Below, piece by piece: positions 16,918-27,087 of a stretch of DNA of 59,941 nucleotides. Source of the DNA: Halomonas colorata (GTDB lineage Bacteria > Pseudomonadota > Gammaproteobacteria > Pseudomonadales > Halomonadaceae); contig NZ_JABUZA010000029.1 of assembly GCF_014897985.1 (NCBI RefSeq), positions 1-59,941 of the forward strand, read 5' to 3'. The notes under the pieces are model-generated. The model saw nothing but the letters and a program-made list of their open reading frames with translations, was not told the origin of the DNA and searched no databases. How positions within the stretch are numbered: the first letter of the stretch is position 1; each line of letters begins with the position of its first letter. The translations under genes and the position numbers were made by a program.

Positions 16918-18123
16918 TTACGCGTCCTCCTGCGGGCTGGTGGCGGTATCCACGTCTAGATCCAGCGATTGCATTCCGCGCGGGTATGCCTCGGGATAAC
17001 GGCGAATATGGCTTTTCAGGTGATCGAATTGGCGCTGCAGCGCTGGGGTAACGTCGGCATAGACATCGCTAACCAGGCTATCCAGAGGCGGAGACGGACG
17101 TTTCTCAGCGCGCTTCATGGTTTCGAGCACTTCACGACGCAGGGTTTCCTGCAGGTGGGTCTCTTCCTCCTCACTCCACCAGCCCTTTTTAAGCATCCAC
17201 TTCTGCATACGCAGCACAGGGTCTTTGAGCCGCCACGTTTCTTCTTCACTTTTCAGCCGGTAACCCGACGGGTCATCAGATGATGAATGCGCCGCAAGGC
17301 GATACGTCATGGCCTCAATTAACACGGGCTGATTTTGCTCAACGGCGATTTTTCGCGCCCGTTGCGTGGCCTCAAAAACCGCCAGCACGTCGTTACCATC
17401 CACGCGAATAACATGCATATGGTAGCCAAATGCACGCGGTGCGATGCCGTCGGCGGCAAACTGCTCAACCGCCGGGGTGGAAATGGCGTAGCCGTTATTA
17501 CGGCAGAAAAAAATGACCGGTACTTTATGCACCGAAGCCATATTCAGCGCCGCATGAAAATCGCCTTCTGAGGCGGCACCTTCGCCAAAAAAGGTCAGCG
17601 TGCAGTTACCGTCTCCGGCAAGCTTCTGGCCGTATGCGTAGCCTGTCGCCTGAGGAATTTGCGTCGCCAGCGGTGAGGAAATTGTCATGTAATGGAGCTT
17701 GCGCGAGCCGTAGTGAACCGGCATCTGGCGGCCTTTGCCATAATCCAGCTCATTACCAAATAGCTGGTTCATAAATTCATCAATGGAAAAGCCGCGATAC
17801 ATCAGAGCACCCTGTTCACGGTACTGGGCCATGATCATGTCGGTGTCGCTCAGGGCAGCGGTAGAGCCGATAACGGCAGCTTCTTCACCGACACACTGCA
17901 TATAGAAGCTAAGCCGCCCCTGGCGCTGAGCGGCCATCATGCGCTCGTCAAGAATCCGGGTGGAAAGCATGGCGTGATAAAGCCTGCGAGCATGGTCACG
18001 TTCAAGCGCCGGCTCTTCGGCGCCGCTATACAGCTCGCCTTCAGGATCAAGCACGCTGAAGGTGTCAATGGACAGCTCATCACCGGTCATGAATGTCGGC
18101 TGGTGTACGTAGTGCGTCATCAT
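16918..18123 (-). CDS. bkdA1: Branched-chain 2-oxoacid dehydrogenase E1 alpha subunit
   Basis: The 401-residue subunit holds the TPP-binding motif from [15 protein letters not shown] to [11 protein letters not shown] (about residues 180-215). Its sequence from [19 protein letters not shown] (271-289) onward closely resembles mitochondrial BCKDHA, including the serine-rich loop at residues 280-286 that corresponds to the regulatory phosphorylation loop of the mammalian enzyme. Two adjacent ATG codons can serve as start, with AAGGA upstream. It is the first gene of the operon that ends in E2 and, probably, the Ser/Thr kinase. No regulator gene lies next to it. Confidence 0.94.
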   Translation of the reverse strand: MMTHYVHQPTFMTGDELSIDTFSVLDPEGELYSGAEEPALERDHARRLYHAMLSTRILDERMMAAQRQGRLSFYMQCVGEEAAVIGSTAALSDTDMIMAQYREQGALMYRGFSIDEFMNQLFGNELDYGKGRQMPVHYGSRKLHYMTISSPLATQIPQATGYAYGQKLAGDGNCTLTFFGEGAASEGDFHAALNMASVHKVPVIFFCRNNGYAISTPAVEQFAADGIAPRAFGYHMHVIRVDGNDVLAVFEATQRARKIAVEQNQPVLIEAMTYRLAAHSSSDDPSGYRLKSEEETWRLKDPVLRMQKWMLKKGWWSEEEETHLQETLRREVLETMKRAEKRPSPPLDSLVSDVYADVTPALQRQFDHLKSHIRRYPEAYPRGMQSLDLDVDTATSPQEDA

Positions 18124-18315
18124 TATTGTCCTTGTTTTGCCCCTTTTGAAGGCAGTGTTGTTGGTGATGACCTTTTATGCCAGTGGATTTATCTGGTTTA
18201 AGTCAACGCAACTACTGCGACAGTAACGCAGCACAAGACAATAAGGGATTCAACTTAAGACGAAGAGACACGCGATAGCGCGCTTTGAGATGAGGCGACT
18301 TAGGCAAGGCGCCGC

Positions 18316-19131
18316 TTAACGTGTCGAATGACGGGCCAAATCCCCTGGGGAGGACGACAAATGCAGGCGTATCTTGCTTTGTAAGGCATCAAATAGGCTA
18401 TCGATCGTCAGTGCCAGCAGCGCAATCAGTAGCGCGCCCTGGATAACATACGCCATATTGCCATTGATGATGCCGGCAATAATCGGGTCGCCCAAATTGC
18501 TGGCCCCAACGGTTGCACCCAAGGCAGCGGTGGCAATATTAATCGTCACCGATGTACGAATTCCGGCCAGGATAACCGGCGCGGCCAGCGGAAGTTCTAC
18601 CTGATAAAGCGTTTGTAACGGCGTCATGCCCATGGCATGGGCAGCGGTTTTCATATCGGCGTCCACATCTTGAAGACCTGTGAGCGTATTGCGAACAATC
18701 GGCAGCAGGCCATACAGCATTAACGCCATGATAATGGGCAGCGTACCAAAACCCAGCACCGGCACCGCCAGCGCCAGTACCGCCACCGGTGGAAACGTTT
18801 GCCCAAGCGATGCAAGCTGCGATACTAAGGGTAAAAAGTCTTGGCCTTTTTTGCGCGTCACCGCAATCCCCGCGCCAACGCCAAGGCTAATAGTGACAAT
18901 CGCCGCCACTCCCACCACCAGCAGATGACGCCCAAGCAGATCGTAGAAATGCGCGCGCTGATAAATCACCTGCCGGGCATTAGGTTCAAACCACCGAAAG
19001 AGCCCTTCTGCATACGGGATACCCAGCACACAGATCGCCAGCAATAAGCCCCAAAGTAGCGGCTGCCCCCATAAGCGATTGCTGGGGGATTGCGCTGACG
19101 GGCGAGCAGGCTGTTTTACGTTAGGTTTCAC
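18316..19131 (-). CDS. yehW: YehW/OpuC-type ABC transporter permease
   Basis: The start is taken as GTG at 19129-19131, which follows AAGGAAG and gives 271 residues; the longer upstream frame is merely the ATPase coding region read in another frame. It overlaps the ATPase gene by 11 bp. The protein has about six membrane spans and the BPD permease signature (AAHAMGMTPLQTLYQVELPL, then ILAGIRTSVTINIATAALGA). It is the last gene of a SBP-permease-ATPase-permease cluster with the same order as E. coli yehZYXW. The likely substrate is glycine betaine or a related compatible solute. Confidence 0.87.
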   Translation of the reverse strand: MKPNVKQPARPSAQSPSNRLWGQPLLWGLLLAICVLGIPYAEGLFRWFEPNARQVIYQRAHFYDLLGRHLLVVGVAAIVTISLGVGAGIAVTRKKGQDFLPLVSQLASLGQTFPPVAVLALAVPVLGFGTLPIIMALMLYGLLPIVRNTLTGLQDVDADMKTAAHAMGMTPLQTLYQVELPLAAPVILAGIRTSVTINIATAALGATVGASNLGDPIIAGIINGNMAYVIQGALLIALLALTIDSLFDALQSKIRLHLSSSPGDLARHSTR

Positions 19132-20086
19132 GCATACTTCCTTTTTCCAGCTGGGCCTCTTTAACGATTTTGCGCAGCGACAGTTCGCCAATGGGCACAT
19201 CGTGCTGGTCGACAACGGCAAGGCGGTCGGTATGATCCCGCAGCATCATCGATAGCGCCTGGCGCAGAGAGAAGTCCGCGGGAATACGATACTGTGAAGG
19301 CAAGGTGGGTCCCATAGACGACATATGATCTTTTACGCGCGTCAATGCCGCCTGCTTTAAACCGCGCTCCAGTCCACCCAAAAGCGATTCGACAAAGGAG
19401 TCCTTCGGGTGCTGCAAAAGCGCCAGCGGTGTGCCCTGCTGCACAATCAAACCGTCACGCATCACCACTAGATGATCGGCAAGTTTTAATGCTTCATCCA
19501 TATCGTGGGTAACAAATACCACCGTTTTATGCAGGCGAGCCTGAAGACTTGCCAGCTCATCCTGAAGCTTGATGCGGGTAATCGGGTCCAGCGCACCGAA
19601 GGGCTCATCCATCAATAGAATATCCGGATCCGCCGCCAGAGCCCGTGCTACACCTACGCGCTGCGCCTGTCCGCCGGAAAGCTGATACGGATACTTGTGG
19701 GCAAACTCCTCAACGGGCAGGCCGAGCAACTCCATCAGCTCTTTTACACGCGCCTGAATATCCTCAGCCGACCATTTGAGTAGCCGAGGCACCAGGCCGA
19801 TATTGCGCGCGACCGTCCAATGCGGAAATAAGCCGGTGCTTTGTATCACGTAGCCAATCCGGCGACGCAGCTTGACCGGGTCGTAAGCCTCAATGGCTTG
19901 GCCATCCAGGATAATATCACCATCGCTACGCTCGATCAGGCGGTTGATCATACGCAGCGTGGTTGATTTACCGCAGCCCGACGTGCCTACCAGCGCACAA
20001 AATTTGCCTTTGGCGATCTTCAAATCAATCGCATTGACCGCCGTTTCATCGCCAAAGCGTTTGGTGACTTGTGATAGCTCAATCAT
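19121..20086 (-). CDS. yehX: YehX/OpuCA-type ABC transporter ATPase with CBS region
   Basis: The 321-residue ATPase has Walker A LVGTSGCGKSTTLRMINRLI, signature LSGGQAQRVGVARALAADPD and Walker B DILLMDEPFGALDP, with a QSTGLFPHWTVARNIG Q-loop characteristic of quaternary-amine importers. Residues ~250-315 form a single CBS-like segment (SLRQALSMMLRDHTDRLAVV and following), where OpuA-type ATPases sense ionic strength. Its ATG overlaps the preceding permease stop (ATGA). It powers the two flanking permeases. Confidence 0.9.
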   Translation of the reverse strand: MIELSQVTKRFGDETAVNAIDLKIAKGKFCALVGTSGCGKSTTLRMINRLIERSDGDIILDGQAIEAYDPVKLRRRIGYVIQSTGLFPHWTVARNIGLVPRLLKWSAEDIQARVKELMELLGLPVEEFAHKYPYQLSGGQAQRVGVARALAADPDILLMDEPFGALDPITRIKLQDELASLQARLHKTVVFVTHDMDEALKLADHLVVMRDGLIVQQGTPLALLQHPKDSFVESLLGGLERGLKQAALTRVKDHMSSMGPTLPSQYRIPADFSLRQALSMMLRDHTDRLAVVDQHDVPIGELSLRKIVKEAQLEKGSMRET

Positions 20087-21279
20087 CGAACACCTCCGGG
20101 GCGCAGCACTTCAGCCAAGGCACCCAGCCCAGCATCCACCACCAAAGCCAGTATCAAAATAGGCAGTGCGCCAAGCAGCACCATATCCATAGCAGCTTGG
20201 CCGAGCCCTTGAAATATAAACGTTCCTAACCCGCCAGCGCCGATTAACGCGGCAACCGCTGTCAGTCCTATGGCTTGTACGGTGGTAATACGCACCCCCT
20301 CAAGCATAATCGGAAGGGCCAGGGGTAAGCGCACCTGCCAGAACCGCTGGCTGGCGCGCATGCCCATGGCGCTGGCGGCTTCCAGCGTATCAGGGCTGAC
20401 TTCTTCAAGCGCAATGTAGGTATTGCGCACCATGGGCAACAGGCTATAGGCCACCAATGCAATTAACGCCGGCGTATTACCAATCCCACTGACCCCTAAC
20501 TGGGCAAGGATAGGTACGTTAGCGGCCAGCCAGGCAAGCGGCGCCAGCAAAAGGCCAAACAGGGCCAGACTCGGAATGGTTTGGAGAAAGTTGAGTATCG
20601 CAAAAGCACTTTTCTGCAGTTTTACAAAGCGTCGCATCAACAACGCCAAGAACGTACCCAAGACGATGCTAATACTGACCGCCACGCTTACCAGTAAAAT
20701 ATGCTCTAAAGCCGCCTGGATAAACTGTCGATCACGAGCTTTAAATTCTTGAACCAGCGCCAAATCGCTCAACCATAGCGATGCGCATAGCCACCAGACC
20801 AGCCCTATGCTCGAGAGTATCACCACCGGCCAAAAGCGCTTCAAGGCGAGTTTTAAGCGCAGCTCAATCAGGCATAGCATCAGGATAAACAACAAAACCC
20901 AGTAGCCTGCCCCAATGCCTAACCGTGCTTGAGGAAGCTCCGGGTCTATTAAAAAGTGGCCAGCAACCATTAATCCAAACGGCATCAGCGCTAGAATTAA
21001 CACCACTACCCCGAGGGCTGCCCAGTAATTAGTGCGGCTGGGTTGATAGGCAAGCCCGCCCACCGCGATAATTAATAGCGATGCCAGCAGCACCCCGGGC
21101 CAGCCGATGGCATCCATTGCGCTAACGCCTGTCGCCTGGACAATTCGATTCGCCGCAACGCTTGCTGCGTCCAACCCCCACACCGCCGCAAGCATCGTCA
21201 CGCTTAAACTGACTAAAACAGCATTAGGGTGCTTGCCACGCCCTAGCCTGGGCGTGGGTAGCGCATCCAAAAGCGACAT
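20083..21279 (-). CDS. yehY: YehY-type ABC transporter permease with extra N-terminal spans
   Basis: The 398-residue permease has about four to five extra membrane spans before the standard BPD domain, as in E. coli YehY (about 385 residues). The permease signature is ASAMGMRASQRFWQVRLPLA followed by LPIMLEGVRITTVQAIGLTA. The ATG lies 3 bp after the osmF stop codon, so the genes are translationally linked. It forms the membrane channel with the second, shorter permease. Confidence 0.89.
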   Translation of the reverse strand: MSLLDALPTPRLGRGKHPNAVLVSLSVTMLAAVWGLDAASVAANRIVQATGVSAMDAIGWPGVLLASLLIIAVGGLAYQPSRTNYWAALGVVVLILALMPFGLMVAGHFLIDPELPQARLGIGAGYWVLLFILMLCLIELRLKLALKRFWPVVILSSIGLVWWLCASLWLSDLALVQEFKARDRQFIQAALEHILLVSVAVSISIVLGTFLALLMRRFVKLQKSAFAILNFLQTIPSLALFGLLLAPLAWLAANVPILAQLGVSGIGNTPALIALVAYSLLPMVRNTYIALEEVSPDTLEAASAMGMRASQRFWQVRLPLALPIMLEGVRITTVQAIGLTAVAALIGAGGLGTFIFQGLGQAAMDMVLLGALPILILALVVDAGLGALAEVLRPGGVR

Positions 21280-21282
21280 TAA

Positions 21283-22194
21283 TTAGTTATCCAGACTGTC
21301 GAGATAGTCGTTGGCGACTTGATCCGCCGATAGGCCATTAACGGCTACGTTGGCATTAAGTTCCTGCAGGGTTACTTCATCGAGAGTTGAAAAAACCTCT
21401 TCAAGCAGCGGCTCGATATCCGGATAGGCGTCTAAAACGCTTTCACGCACAACAGGCGACGGCTGATACACCGGCTGAACGCCTCGCGTATCCTCTAACA
21501 CCACCAGACCCAGCGCGTTTAATCCACCGTCGGTCCCGTAGGTCATGGCACCATTAACACCGCTGGTCTGTTGGGCCGCAGCGCGCATTGTCGCGGCGGT
21601 ATTGCCACCTGAAAGCACCAGCAGCTGATCTGCCGTCAGTTCAAACCCGTAAGCCTCCTGAAACGCAGGGAGCGCTTGGGCGGACTCAACGAACTCAGCG
21701 CTGGCTGCGAATTTGAAATCTCCGCCATCAGCGATATAGGCGGCTAAATCATCCAGCGTTTTTAAATTATGTTCGCTAGCGACATCTTCACGAATACTCA
21801 TGGCCCAGGTGTTATTGGCACTCGCCGGCGTCAGCCACACCAGTCCGTTTTGAGCATCCTGTTCGCGTACGGTCTGGTAGGCCTGTTCAGGGTCTTTCCA
21901 AACGTCGCTTTCAGCCATGTCGAAAAAGAACGCGCCGTTACCGGTATATTCAGGATAAATATCTATCTCACCGGTTGTCAGCGCGGTACGCACAACATTG
22001 GTTGCACCCAGCTGCAGACGATTTTCAGTGGAGATGCCGTTGCGCTCCAGCGTCTGAATGATCAGCTCACCTAGCACGGCGCCTTCCGTATCGATCTTGG
22101 AAGACACTACGACGGGGTCGTTCGCGCTCGCTTGAGAGAGTGTTACCAGCGAGAGGCTGGTCACCAATAGCAAAGGTTTCATTGTAAAGCGCAT
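21283..22194 (-). CDS. osmF: OsmF/YehZ-type osmoprotectant-binding periplasmic protein
   Basis: The 303-residue protein has a Sec signal peptide (MRFTMKPLLLVTSLSLVTLS, cleaved near SQASA) and an OpuAC-like binding fold: VVSSKIDTEGAVLGELIIQ, EIDIYPEYTGNGAFFF and TYGTDGGLNALGLVVLEDTR. The EYTGNG segment is typical of the quaternary-ammonium binding proteins. AAAGGA lies 8 nt before the ATG. It is the first gene of the transporter operon and is preceded by an unusual 15-bp repeat array. Betaine is the likely ligand, but the E. coli YehZ homologue binds betaine weakly, so the substrate is not certain. Confidence 0.9.
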   Translation of the reverse strand: MRFTMKPLLLVTSLSLVTLSQASANDPVVVSSKIDTEGAVLGELIIQTLERNGISTENRLQLGATNVVRTALTTGEIDIYPEYTGNGAFFFDMAESDVWKDPEQAYQTVREQDAQNGLVWLTPASANNTWAMSIREDVASEHNLKTLDDLAAYIADGGDFKFAASAEFVESAQALPAFQEAYGFELTADQLLVLSGGNTAATMRAAAQQTSGVNGAMTYGTDGGLNALGLVVLEDTRGVQPVYQPSPVVRESVLDAYPDIEPLLEEVFSTLDEVTLQELNANVAVNGLSADQVANDYLDSLDN

Positions 22195-22291
22195 CTTGGC
22201 AATCCTTTAGTAGACGTCTTTATTGAAGGGCTCGTTGCTGAGCGTTGTAGGCAAACTGACGCTCATGCCAGCTTGCCTACACATCCTGGCA

Positions 22292-22396
22292 TTTACAGGT
22301 TCTACATTTATAAATGCTGTGTTTATAAGCCCCGTATCTATAAACCCTGTCCTTGCGAAGCGTGAATTTATAAATACTGAGGTTATAAACTCCAGT
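22292..22396. repeat. Seven 15-bp tandem repeats with a TTTATAAA core upstream of osmF
   Basis: Units begin exactly every 15 bp at 22292, 22307, 22322, 22337, 22352, 22367 and 22382. Best-conserved units start TTTATAAAT; the fifth (CTTGCGAAG) is the most diverged. The core is itself a palindrome, so the array looks alike on both strands and reads as five-residue repeats (FINxx) in one frame of each strand. It lies 98 bp upstream of the osmF start and 60 bp downstream of cysS. Confidence 0.85.
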
Positions 22397-22455
22397 ATAA
22401 GAGGCATTTGCGCGGATGCCAGACGCCGCTATCGCGGCGTCTGGACTACATATGC

Positions 22456-23859
22456 CTATTGCGGAGATTCAACCACCCAGGTGGTTCCTTCGCGGGAGTC
22501 TTTTAAAATAATGCCTAACGCGGCCAATTCGTCACGAATGGCATCCGCCTGGGCAAAATCCTTGTCCGCTTTCGCCGCTTGCCGCTGAGCAATCTTTTCT
22601 TCAATTGCCGTTTCGCTTAACGCAGCGGTTTGCGATTGCGTGCCCTTTAAAAACGCCTGGGGTGCTTGCTGAAGAAGGCCCAATAGGCCGGCGAGCTGTT
22701 TAAGCTCAGCGGCCAGCGGACGAGCTTTTTCAGGCGCTTCGCTCTTGGCGCGATTCAAGTCCCGGGCCAAGTCAAAGAGCACGGCAAGCGCTTCAGGCGT
22801 ATTGAAGTCGTCATCCATCACGGCCGTGAAGCGCTCTCGATAGTTGCCGACAGCGTCTGCCTGAGCATCCTGGCTATCGCTCTCCACGCCTTCCAGCGCG
22901 GTGTAAAAGCGCGTTAACGACTTTCTGGCTTCATGTAGAGAATCGATCGAGTAGTTGATCGCGCTTCGGTAGTGGCTGGCCACTAACAGATAACGCACCA
23001 CTTCGGGATCGTGGTCAACCAGCACATCGCGAATAGTGAAAAAGTTGCCCAGGGATTTCGACATTTTTTCCTGATTAACGCGCACGGCCCCCGCATGCAT
23101 CCAGGTATTAACGTAGGTTTTACCCGTTGCGGCTTCCGACTGGGCAATTTCGTTTTCATGGTGCGGGAAGGTCAAATCAGGCCCCCCACCATGAATATCG
23201 AAGGTATCGCCCAGGCAGCAGGTCGACATGGCCGAGCACTCAATATGCCAGCCAGGACGGCCATTGCCCCAGGGGGACGGCCAGTGCGCTTCACCCGGCT
23301 TTGCGGCTTTCCAGAGCACAAAATCAAGCGGATCTTCTTTATGAACATCCACATCAACCCGTGCGCCTGAGCGCATATCATCGAGCTGGCGATTATTGAG
23401 CTTGCCGTAATCGGTAAATTTACGCACCCGGTAGTACACATCGCCGTTGTCAGCGGGGTAGGCGAAACCTTTAGCAATTAGCGTTTCGATCATCGCAACG
23501 ATATCGCCAATATGCCCCGTTGCCCGGGGCTCATGACTGGGAGGCAGCACATTCAGCCGCGCTTCATCTTCATGCATGGCGTCAATCATGCGTTCCGTGA
23601 GCGCGGTAATGCTTTCCCCGTTTTCCTCGGCACGCTTGAGGATCTTATCGTCGATATCGGTGATGTTGCGCACGTAGGTAACATCGTAGTCCCGATGGCG
23701 TAGATAGCGGGTAATGACATCAAACGCGACCATGACGCGCGCATGGCCAAGGTGACAATAGTCATACACCGTCATGCCGCAGACATACATGCTCACTTTA
23801 CCCGCGACCAGCGGAGTAAATGGTTCTTTGCGACGCGTCAGCGTATTATAAATTTGCAT
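22456..23859 (-). CDS. cysS: Cysteinyl-tRNA synthetase
   Basis: The 467-residue class I synthetase has the HIGH variant [14 protein letters not shown] (about residues 36-49), the KMSKS loop [12 protein letters not shown] and the zinc ligands Cys28 (YVCGMT), Cys in HIECSAMS and the His/Glu pair in [11 protein letters not shown]. It charges tRNA-Cys. The length is standard. It follows glnS by 11 bp on the same strand, an arrangement also seen in Pseudomonas. Confidence 0.97.
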   Translation of the reverse strand: MQIYNTLTRRKEPFTPLVAGKVSMYVCGMTVYDYCHLGHARVMVAFDVITRYLRHRDYDVTYVRNITDIDDKILKRAEENGESITALTERMIDAMHEDEARLNVLPPSHEPRATGHIGDIVAMIETLIAKGFAYPADNGDVYYRVRKFTDYGKLNNRQLDDMRSGARVDVDVHKEDPLDFVLWKAAKPGEAHWPSPWGNGRPGWHIECSAMSTCCLGDTFDIHGGGPDLTFPHHENEIAQSEAATGKTYVNTWMHAGAVRVNQEKMSKSLGNFFTIRDVLVDHDPEVVRYLLVASHYRSAINYSIDSLHEARKSLTRFYTALEGVESDSQDAQADAVGNYRERFTAVMDDDFNTPEALAVLFDLARDLNRAKSEAPEKARPLAAELKQLAGLLGLLQQAPQAFLKGTQSQTAALSETAIEEKIAQRQAAKADKDFAQADAIRDELAALGIILKDSREGTTWVVESPQ

Positions 23860-23870
23860 ATGACTATTCC

Positions 23871-25550
23871 TTAGCCTTTCTGTTTGATTTTCGCCCAGCT
23901 ATCTTTTAGTCCTACGGTACGGTTAAACACCAGCTGACCCGGTTTGGACAGATGGCGGTCAGCACAGAAGTACCCTACCCGCTCAAACTGAAAACGTGCT
24001 TCAGACGTCGCATCGGCAAGACTCGGTTCGCCAATCGCCTGACATACGGTGAGCGATTCTGGATTCAGGTGCTCCAGGAAATCGACGTCTTTATCGCGGT
24101 CAGGCTGCTCTACCATAAACAGGTTGTCATACAGGCGCACGTCCATGGGAACGCCGTGGGCCGCACTGACCCAGTGGATGACGCCTTTGACCTTACGCCC
24201 TTCCGGGTTTTTACCTAACGTATCGAAATCAACCGAACAGTGCAGCTCAGTGACCTCGCCCGCGGCATTTTTAATCACATCATCACAACGGATGACGTAG
24301 CTATTGCGTAGACGTACTTCCTTACCCGGCGCTAAGCGGAAGAACTTCTTGGGCGCGTCTTCCATAAAGTCATCCTGGTCGATGTAAAGCTCTCGACTAA
24401 ACGGCACCTTGCGCATCGGCATATCGTCACGCGCGGGGTGGCCCGGCACTTCGTACGTTTCCTCATGGCCTTCTGGCACATTGGTTAGCACTACTTTAAG
24501 CGGCTTCAACACACACATGGCACGCGGTGCGTTATCTTCAAGGTCCGAGCGGATAGCGTGAGTTAGCATGGCAATATCCACCAAGCCGCCATCAGCGCGG
24601 GTTACCCCGATCATTTCGCAGAATTTACGAATAGAGGCAGCGGTATAACCACGGCGGCGCATACCGGAAATCGTCGGCATCCGCGGGTCATCCCAGCCGT
24701 CCACAATCTGCTCGTCAACCAACAGCTTCAATTTGCGCTTGGAGGTCAGCGTGTAATCAAGATTCAGGCGTGCAAACTCGATCTGACGCGGCTTTGCAGG
24801 CACCGGCAGATTGTTAAGGAACCACTCATACAGGGGACGGTGATCTTCAAACTCAAGAGTACAAATCGAGTGGGTAATCCCTTCGATCGCATCCGACTGG
24901 CCATGGGTAAAATCATAGGAAGGATAGATCTTCCATTTATCGCCCGTCTGGTGGTGGCTTGCATGACGAATGCGATACAGGATCGGATCGCGCAGGTTGA
25001 TGTTGGGCGATGCCATATCGATTTTGGCGCGCAAGACTTTCTCGCTTTCGCCAAATTCACCGGCGCGCATACGCTCCAACAGATCCAGATTTTCTTCGAC
25101 GCTGCGTTCGCGATAAGGGCTTGGCTTGCCAGGTGCCGTTAACGTGCCGCGATACTCACGAATCTCATCGGGTGAAAGATCATCCACGTAGGCTTTGTCT
25201 TCGCGAATCAGATGCTGCGCCCAGGCGTAAAGCTGATCAAAGTAGTCTGAGGCAAAGCGAACCGGGCCCGCCCAGTTAAAGCCTAACCAGCTGACGTCCT
25301 CTTTAATGGCATCGATATACGCCTGCTCTTCTTTTGCGGGGTTGGTGTCGTCAAAACGCAGATGACAGTCACCACCCATTTGCTCCGCCAACCCGAAGTT
25401 CAAGCAGATCGATTTTGCATGACCGATGTGCAGAAAGCCGTTGGGCTCAGGGGGGAAACGTGTCACGATTTTTGTGACCTGGCCGCCCTCGATTTCGTCG
25501 CGTACTTGGTTGCGAATGAAGTTCGGCGCTGGGGTGGTCTCGTTGGTCAT
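23871..25550 (-). CDS. glnS: Glutaminyl-tRNA synthetase
   Basis: The 559-residue enzyme has the HIGH motif in [20 protein letters not shown] and the KMSKS-type loop [12 protein letters not shown]. The anticodon-binding beta-barrel region follows ([20 protein letters not shown]). It charges tRNA-Gln directly, which fits a gammaproteobacterium. It is transcribed with cysS and diverges from ppiB. Confidence 0.97.
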   Translation of the reverse strand: MTNETTPAPNFIRNQVRDEIEGGQVTKIVTRFPPEPNGFLHIGHAKSICLNFGLAEQMGGDCHLRFDDTNPAKEEQAYIDAIKEDVSWLGFNWAGPVRFASDYFDQLYAWAQHLIREDKAYVDDLSPDEIREYRGTLTAPGKPSPYRERSVEENLDLLERMRAGEFGESEKVLRAKIDMASPNINLRDPILYRIRHASHHQTGDKWKIYPSYDFTHGQSDAIEGITHSICTLEFEDHRPLYEWFLNNLPVPAKPRQIEFARLNLDYTLTSKRKLKLLVDEQIVDGWDDPRMPTISGMRRRGYTAASIRKFCEMIGVTRADGGLVDIAMLTHAIRSDLEDNAPRAMCVLKPLKVVLTNVPEGHEETYEVPGHPARDDMPMRKVPFSRELYIDQDDFMEDAPKKFFRLAPGKEVRLRNSYVIRCDDVIKNAAGEVTELHCSVDFDTLGKNPEGRKVKGVIHWVSAAHGVPMDVRLYDNLFMVEQPDRDKDVDFLEHLNPESLTVCQAIGEPSLADATSEARFQFERVGYFCADRHLSKPGQLVFNRTVGLKDSWAKIKQKG

Positions 25551-25706
25551 GGTGGTGTTGAAAACCTCGTGGTGGATGGCGTGCCAGGCAACCAGTACCT
25601 ACGCTAATCGGGTTAGCGCTTCGCGGTGCAGGGCAAAACCGCTATTATAGCGTGACGCCGATGCACAGCGCCAAGGCGAACGCCTTTATTGAACAGGAAT
25701 TTATCT

Positions 25707-26207
25707 ATGATCGTATTACAGACGAACCACGGTGACATCACTATCGCGCTTAATCATGAAAAAGCGCCGGTAACAGCGGCTAACTTTGAGCAGTATGTTC
25801 GTGACGGCTTCTACGATGGCACACTGTTTCACCGGGTCATCGACGGATTCATGGTCCAAGGCGGTGGTTTTGACCAGGACTTTAATCAGAAGCCTACGCG
25901 TGACCCGATCGAAAATGAAGCGGACAACGGCTTGAAAAACACCGTTGGCACGCTGGCCATGGCCCGCACCCAGGATCCGAACTCGGCTACCGCTCAGTTT
26001 TTTATCAATGTGGGCGACAACAGCTTTTTAGACCATAGCGGCAAAAGCCTGCAAGGCTGGGGTTACGCGGTTTTCGGTGAAGTAGTTGAAGGTATGGATG
26101 TGGTTAACGCTATCAAGGGCGTGAGCACTACTCGCCGCGGCATGCACGCCGATGTGCCAGCGGAAGACGTGATTATTGAGCGTGCCTATGTAAAAGAAGC
26201 GGAATAA
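25707..26207 (+). CDS. ppiB: Cyclophilin-type peptidyl-prolyl cis-trans isomerase B
   Basis: The ATG at 25707 follows CAGGAA and gives 166 residues; an upstream TTG in frame at 25689 is rejected. The cyclophilin core is [16 protein letters not shown] (catalytic Arg), then [20 protein letters not shown] and [15 protein letters not shown]. No signal peptide is present, so the protein acts in the cytoplasm to speed prolyl bond isomerisation. lpxH follows after 15 bp. Confidence 0.95.
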   Translation: MIVLQTNHGDITIALNHEKAPVTAANFEQYVRDGFYDGTLFHRVIDGFMVQGGGFDQDFNQKPTRDPIENEADNGLKNTVGTLAMARTQDPNSATAQFFINVGDNSFLDHSGKSLQGWGYAVFGEVVEGMDVVNAIKGVSTTRRGMHADVPAEDVIIERAYVKEAE

Positions 26208-26222
26208 CCCTTCGGGAGCTTT

Positions 26223-26996
26223 ATGCGCACACTGCTTGTAGCTGATATGCACCTAAGCAGCGACACCCCTGAGATCAATCAGGGGTTTTATCGCTATTTG
26301 GAACACACTGCTCAAGGAGCCAATGCCCTTTATATACTGGGCGATCTTTTTGATGCGTGGATTGGCGATGACCTGCTTGATACTCAGCACCCGCTGAGTG
26401 CGGTAGCTCATGAGGTTATCCAACGCTTACGCCAGCTGAGCGATAACGGTACAGCCATTTACATAATGCATGGCAACCGGGATTTCTTATTGGGTGATCG
26501 CTTTATCAATGCCTGCCAGGCATCGCTTCTCTCGGATGTACAGGAAGTGGAGCTGGAAGGCCTGGCGGTTGCCCTGCTGCATGGCGACAGCTTATGCACC
26601 AAGGATGAGGCCTACATGGCCTTTCGCCAGCAGTCACGCAATCCTGAATGGCAGGCTCAAATATTGGCCCTGCCGTTTGAGCAGCGCCTGGAACTGGCTA
26701 AAAGCTTGCGGTTACAGTCGGGTGATGCCAATGCCAACAAGGCTGAGGCGATCATGGATGTGACCCAGGACGAAGTAGTAGCACTGATGGAGCGCTTCGG
26801 CCTTACTACCATGATTCATGGCCATACCCACCGGCCAAAGGTGCACGACCTTACGGTGGAAGATGTGCCTGCCAAGCGCTTTGTGCTGGGCGACTGGGAT
26901 AATCAGCACGGCTGGGATGTGATCATTGAACGATCAGATCATAATACCATGCCACACTTGCGCCAGTTTGACCTGACAACGCCTCCAGCGGCTTAG
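26223..26996 (+). CDS. lpxH: UDP-2,3-diacylglucosamine pyrophosphatase
   Basis: The 257-residue metallophosphoesterase shows the ordered metal-binding motifs ADMHLSS, GDLFDAWIGDD, HGNRDFLLG, LLHGDSLCTKDEAY and IHGHTHRPKVH. LpxH removes UMP from UDP-2,3-diacylglucosamine to make lipid X in lipid A synthesis at the inner membrane surface. GGGAG precedes the ATG. It is transcribed with ppiB and followed by a strong terminator. Confidence 0.96.
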   Translation: MRTLLVADMHLSSDTPEINQGFYRYLEHTAQGANALYILGDLFDAWIGDDLLDTQHPLSAVAHEVIQRLRQLSDNGTAIYIMHGNRDFLLGDRFINACQASLLSDVQEVELEGLAVALLHGDSLCTKDEAYMAFRQQSRNPEWQAQILALPFEQRLELAKSLRLQSGDANANKAEAIMDVTQDEVVALMERFGLTTMIHGHTHRPKVHDLTVEDVPAKRFVLGDWDNQHGWDVIIERSDHNTMPHLRQFDLTTPPAA

Positions 26997-27016
26997 TCTG
27001 TTCATAATCTAGCGAT

Positions 27017-27046
27017 AAAAAAGCCGATCAATTTGATCGGCTTTTT
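27017..27046. terminator. Bidirectional intrinsic terminator between lpxH and ppiD
   Basis: GCCGATC at 27023 and GATCGGC ending at 27041 form the stem, flanked by six A residues on the left and five T residues on the right. It serves both convergent genes. Confidence 0.92.
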
Positions 27047-27087
27047 ATCTCAGTTGTTATCTTAGGCGCTCGCCTTACGTGAGTAGA

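Noticed and set aside
22207..22588. Frames on both strands over the 15-bp repeat array reading FINxx repeats
   Set aside because: The repeat unit is near palindromic and a multiple of three, so open frames arise on both strands. Neither has a convincing ribosome-binding site, and both run into unrelated or neighbouring sequence.
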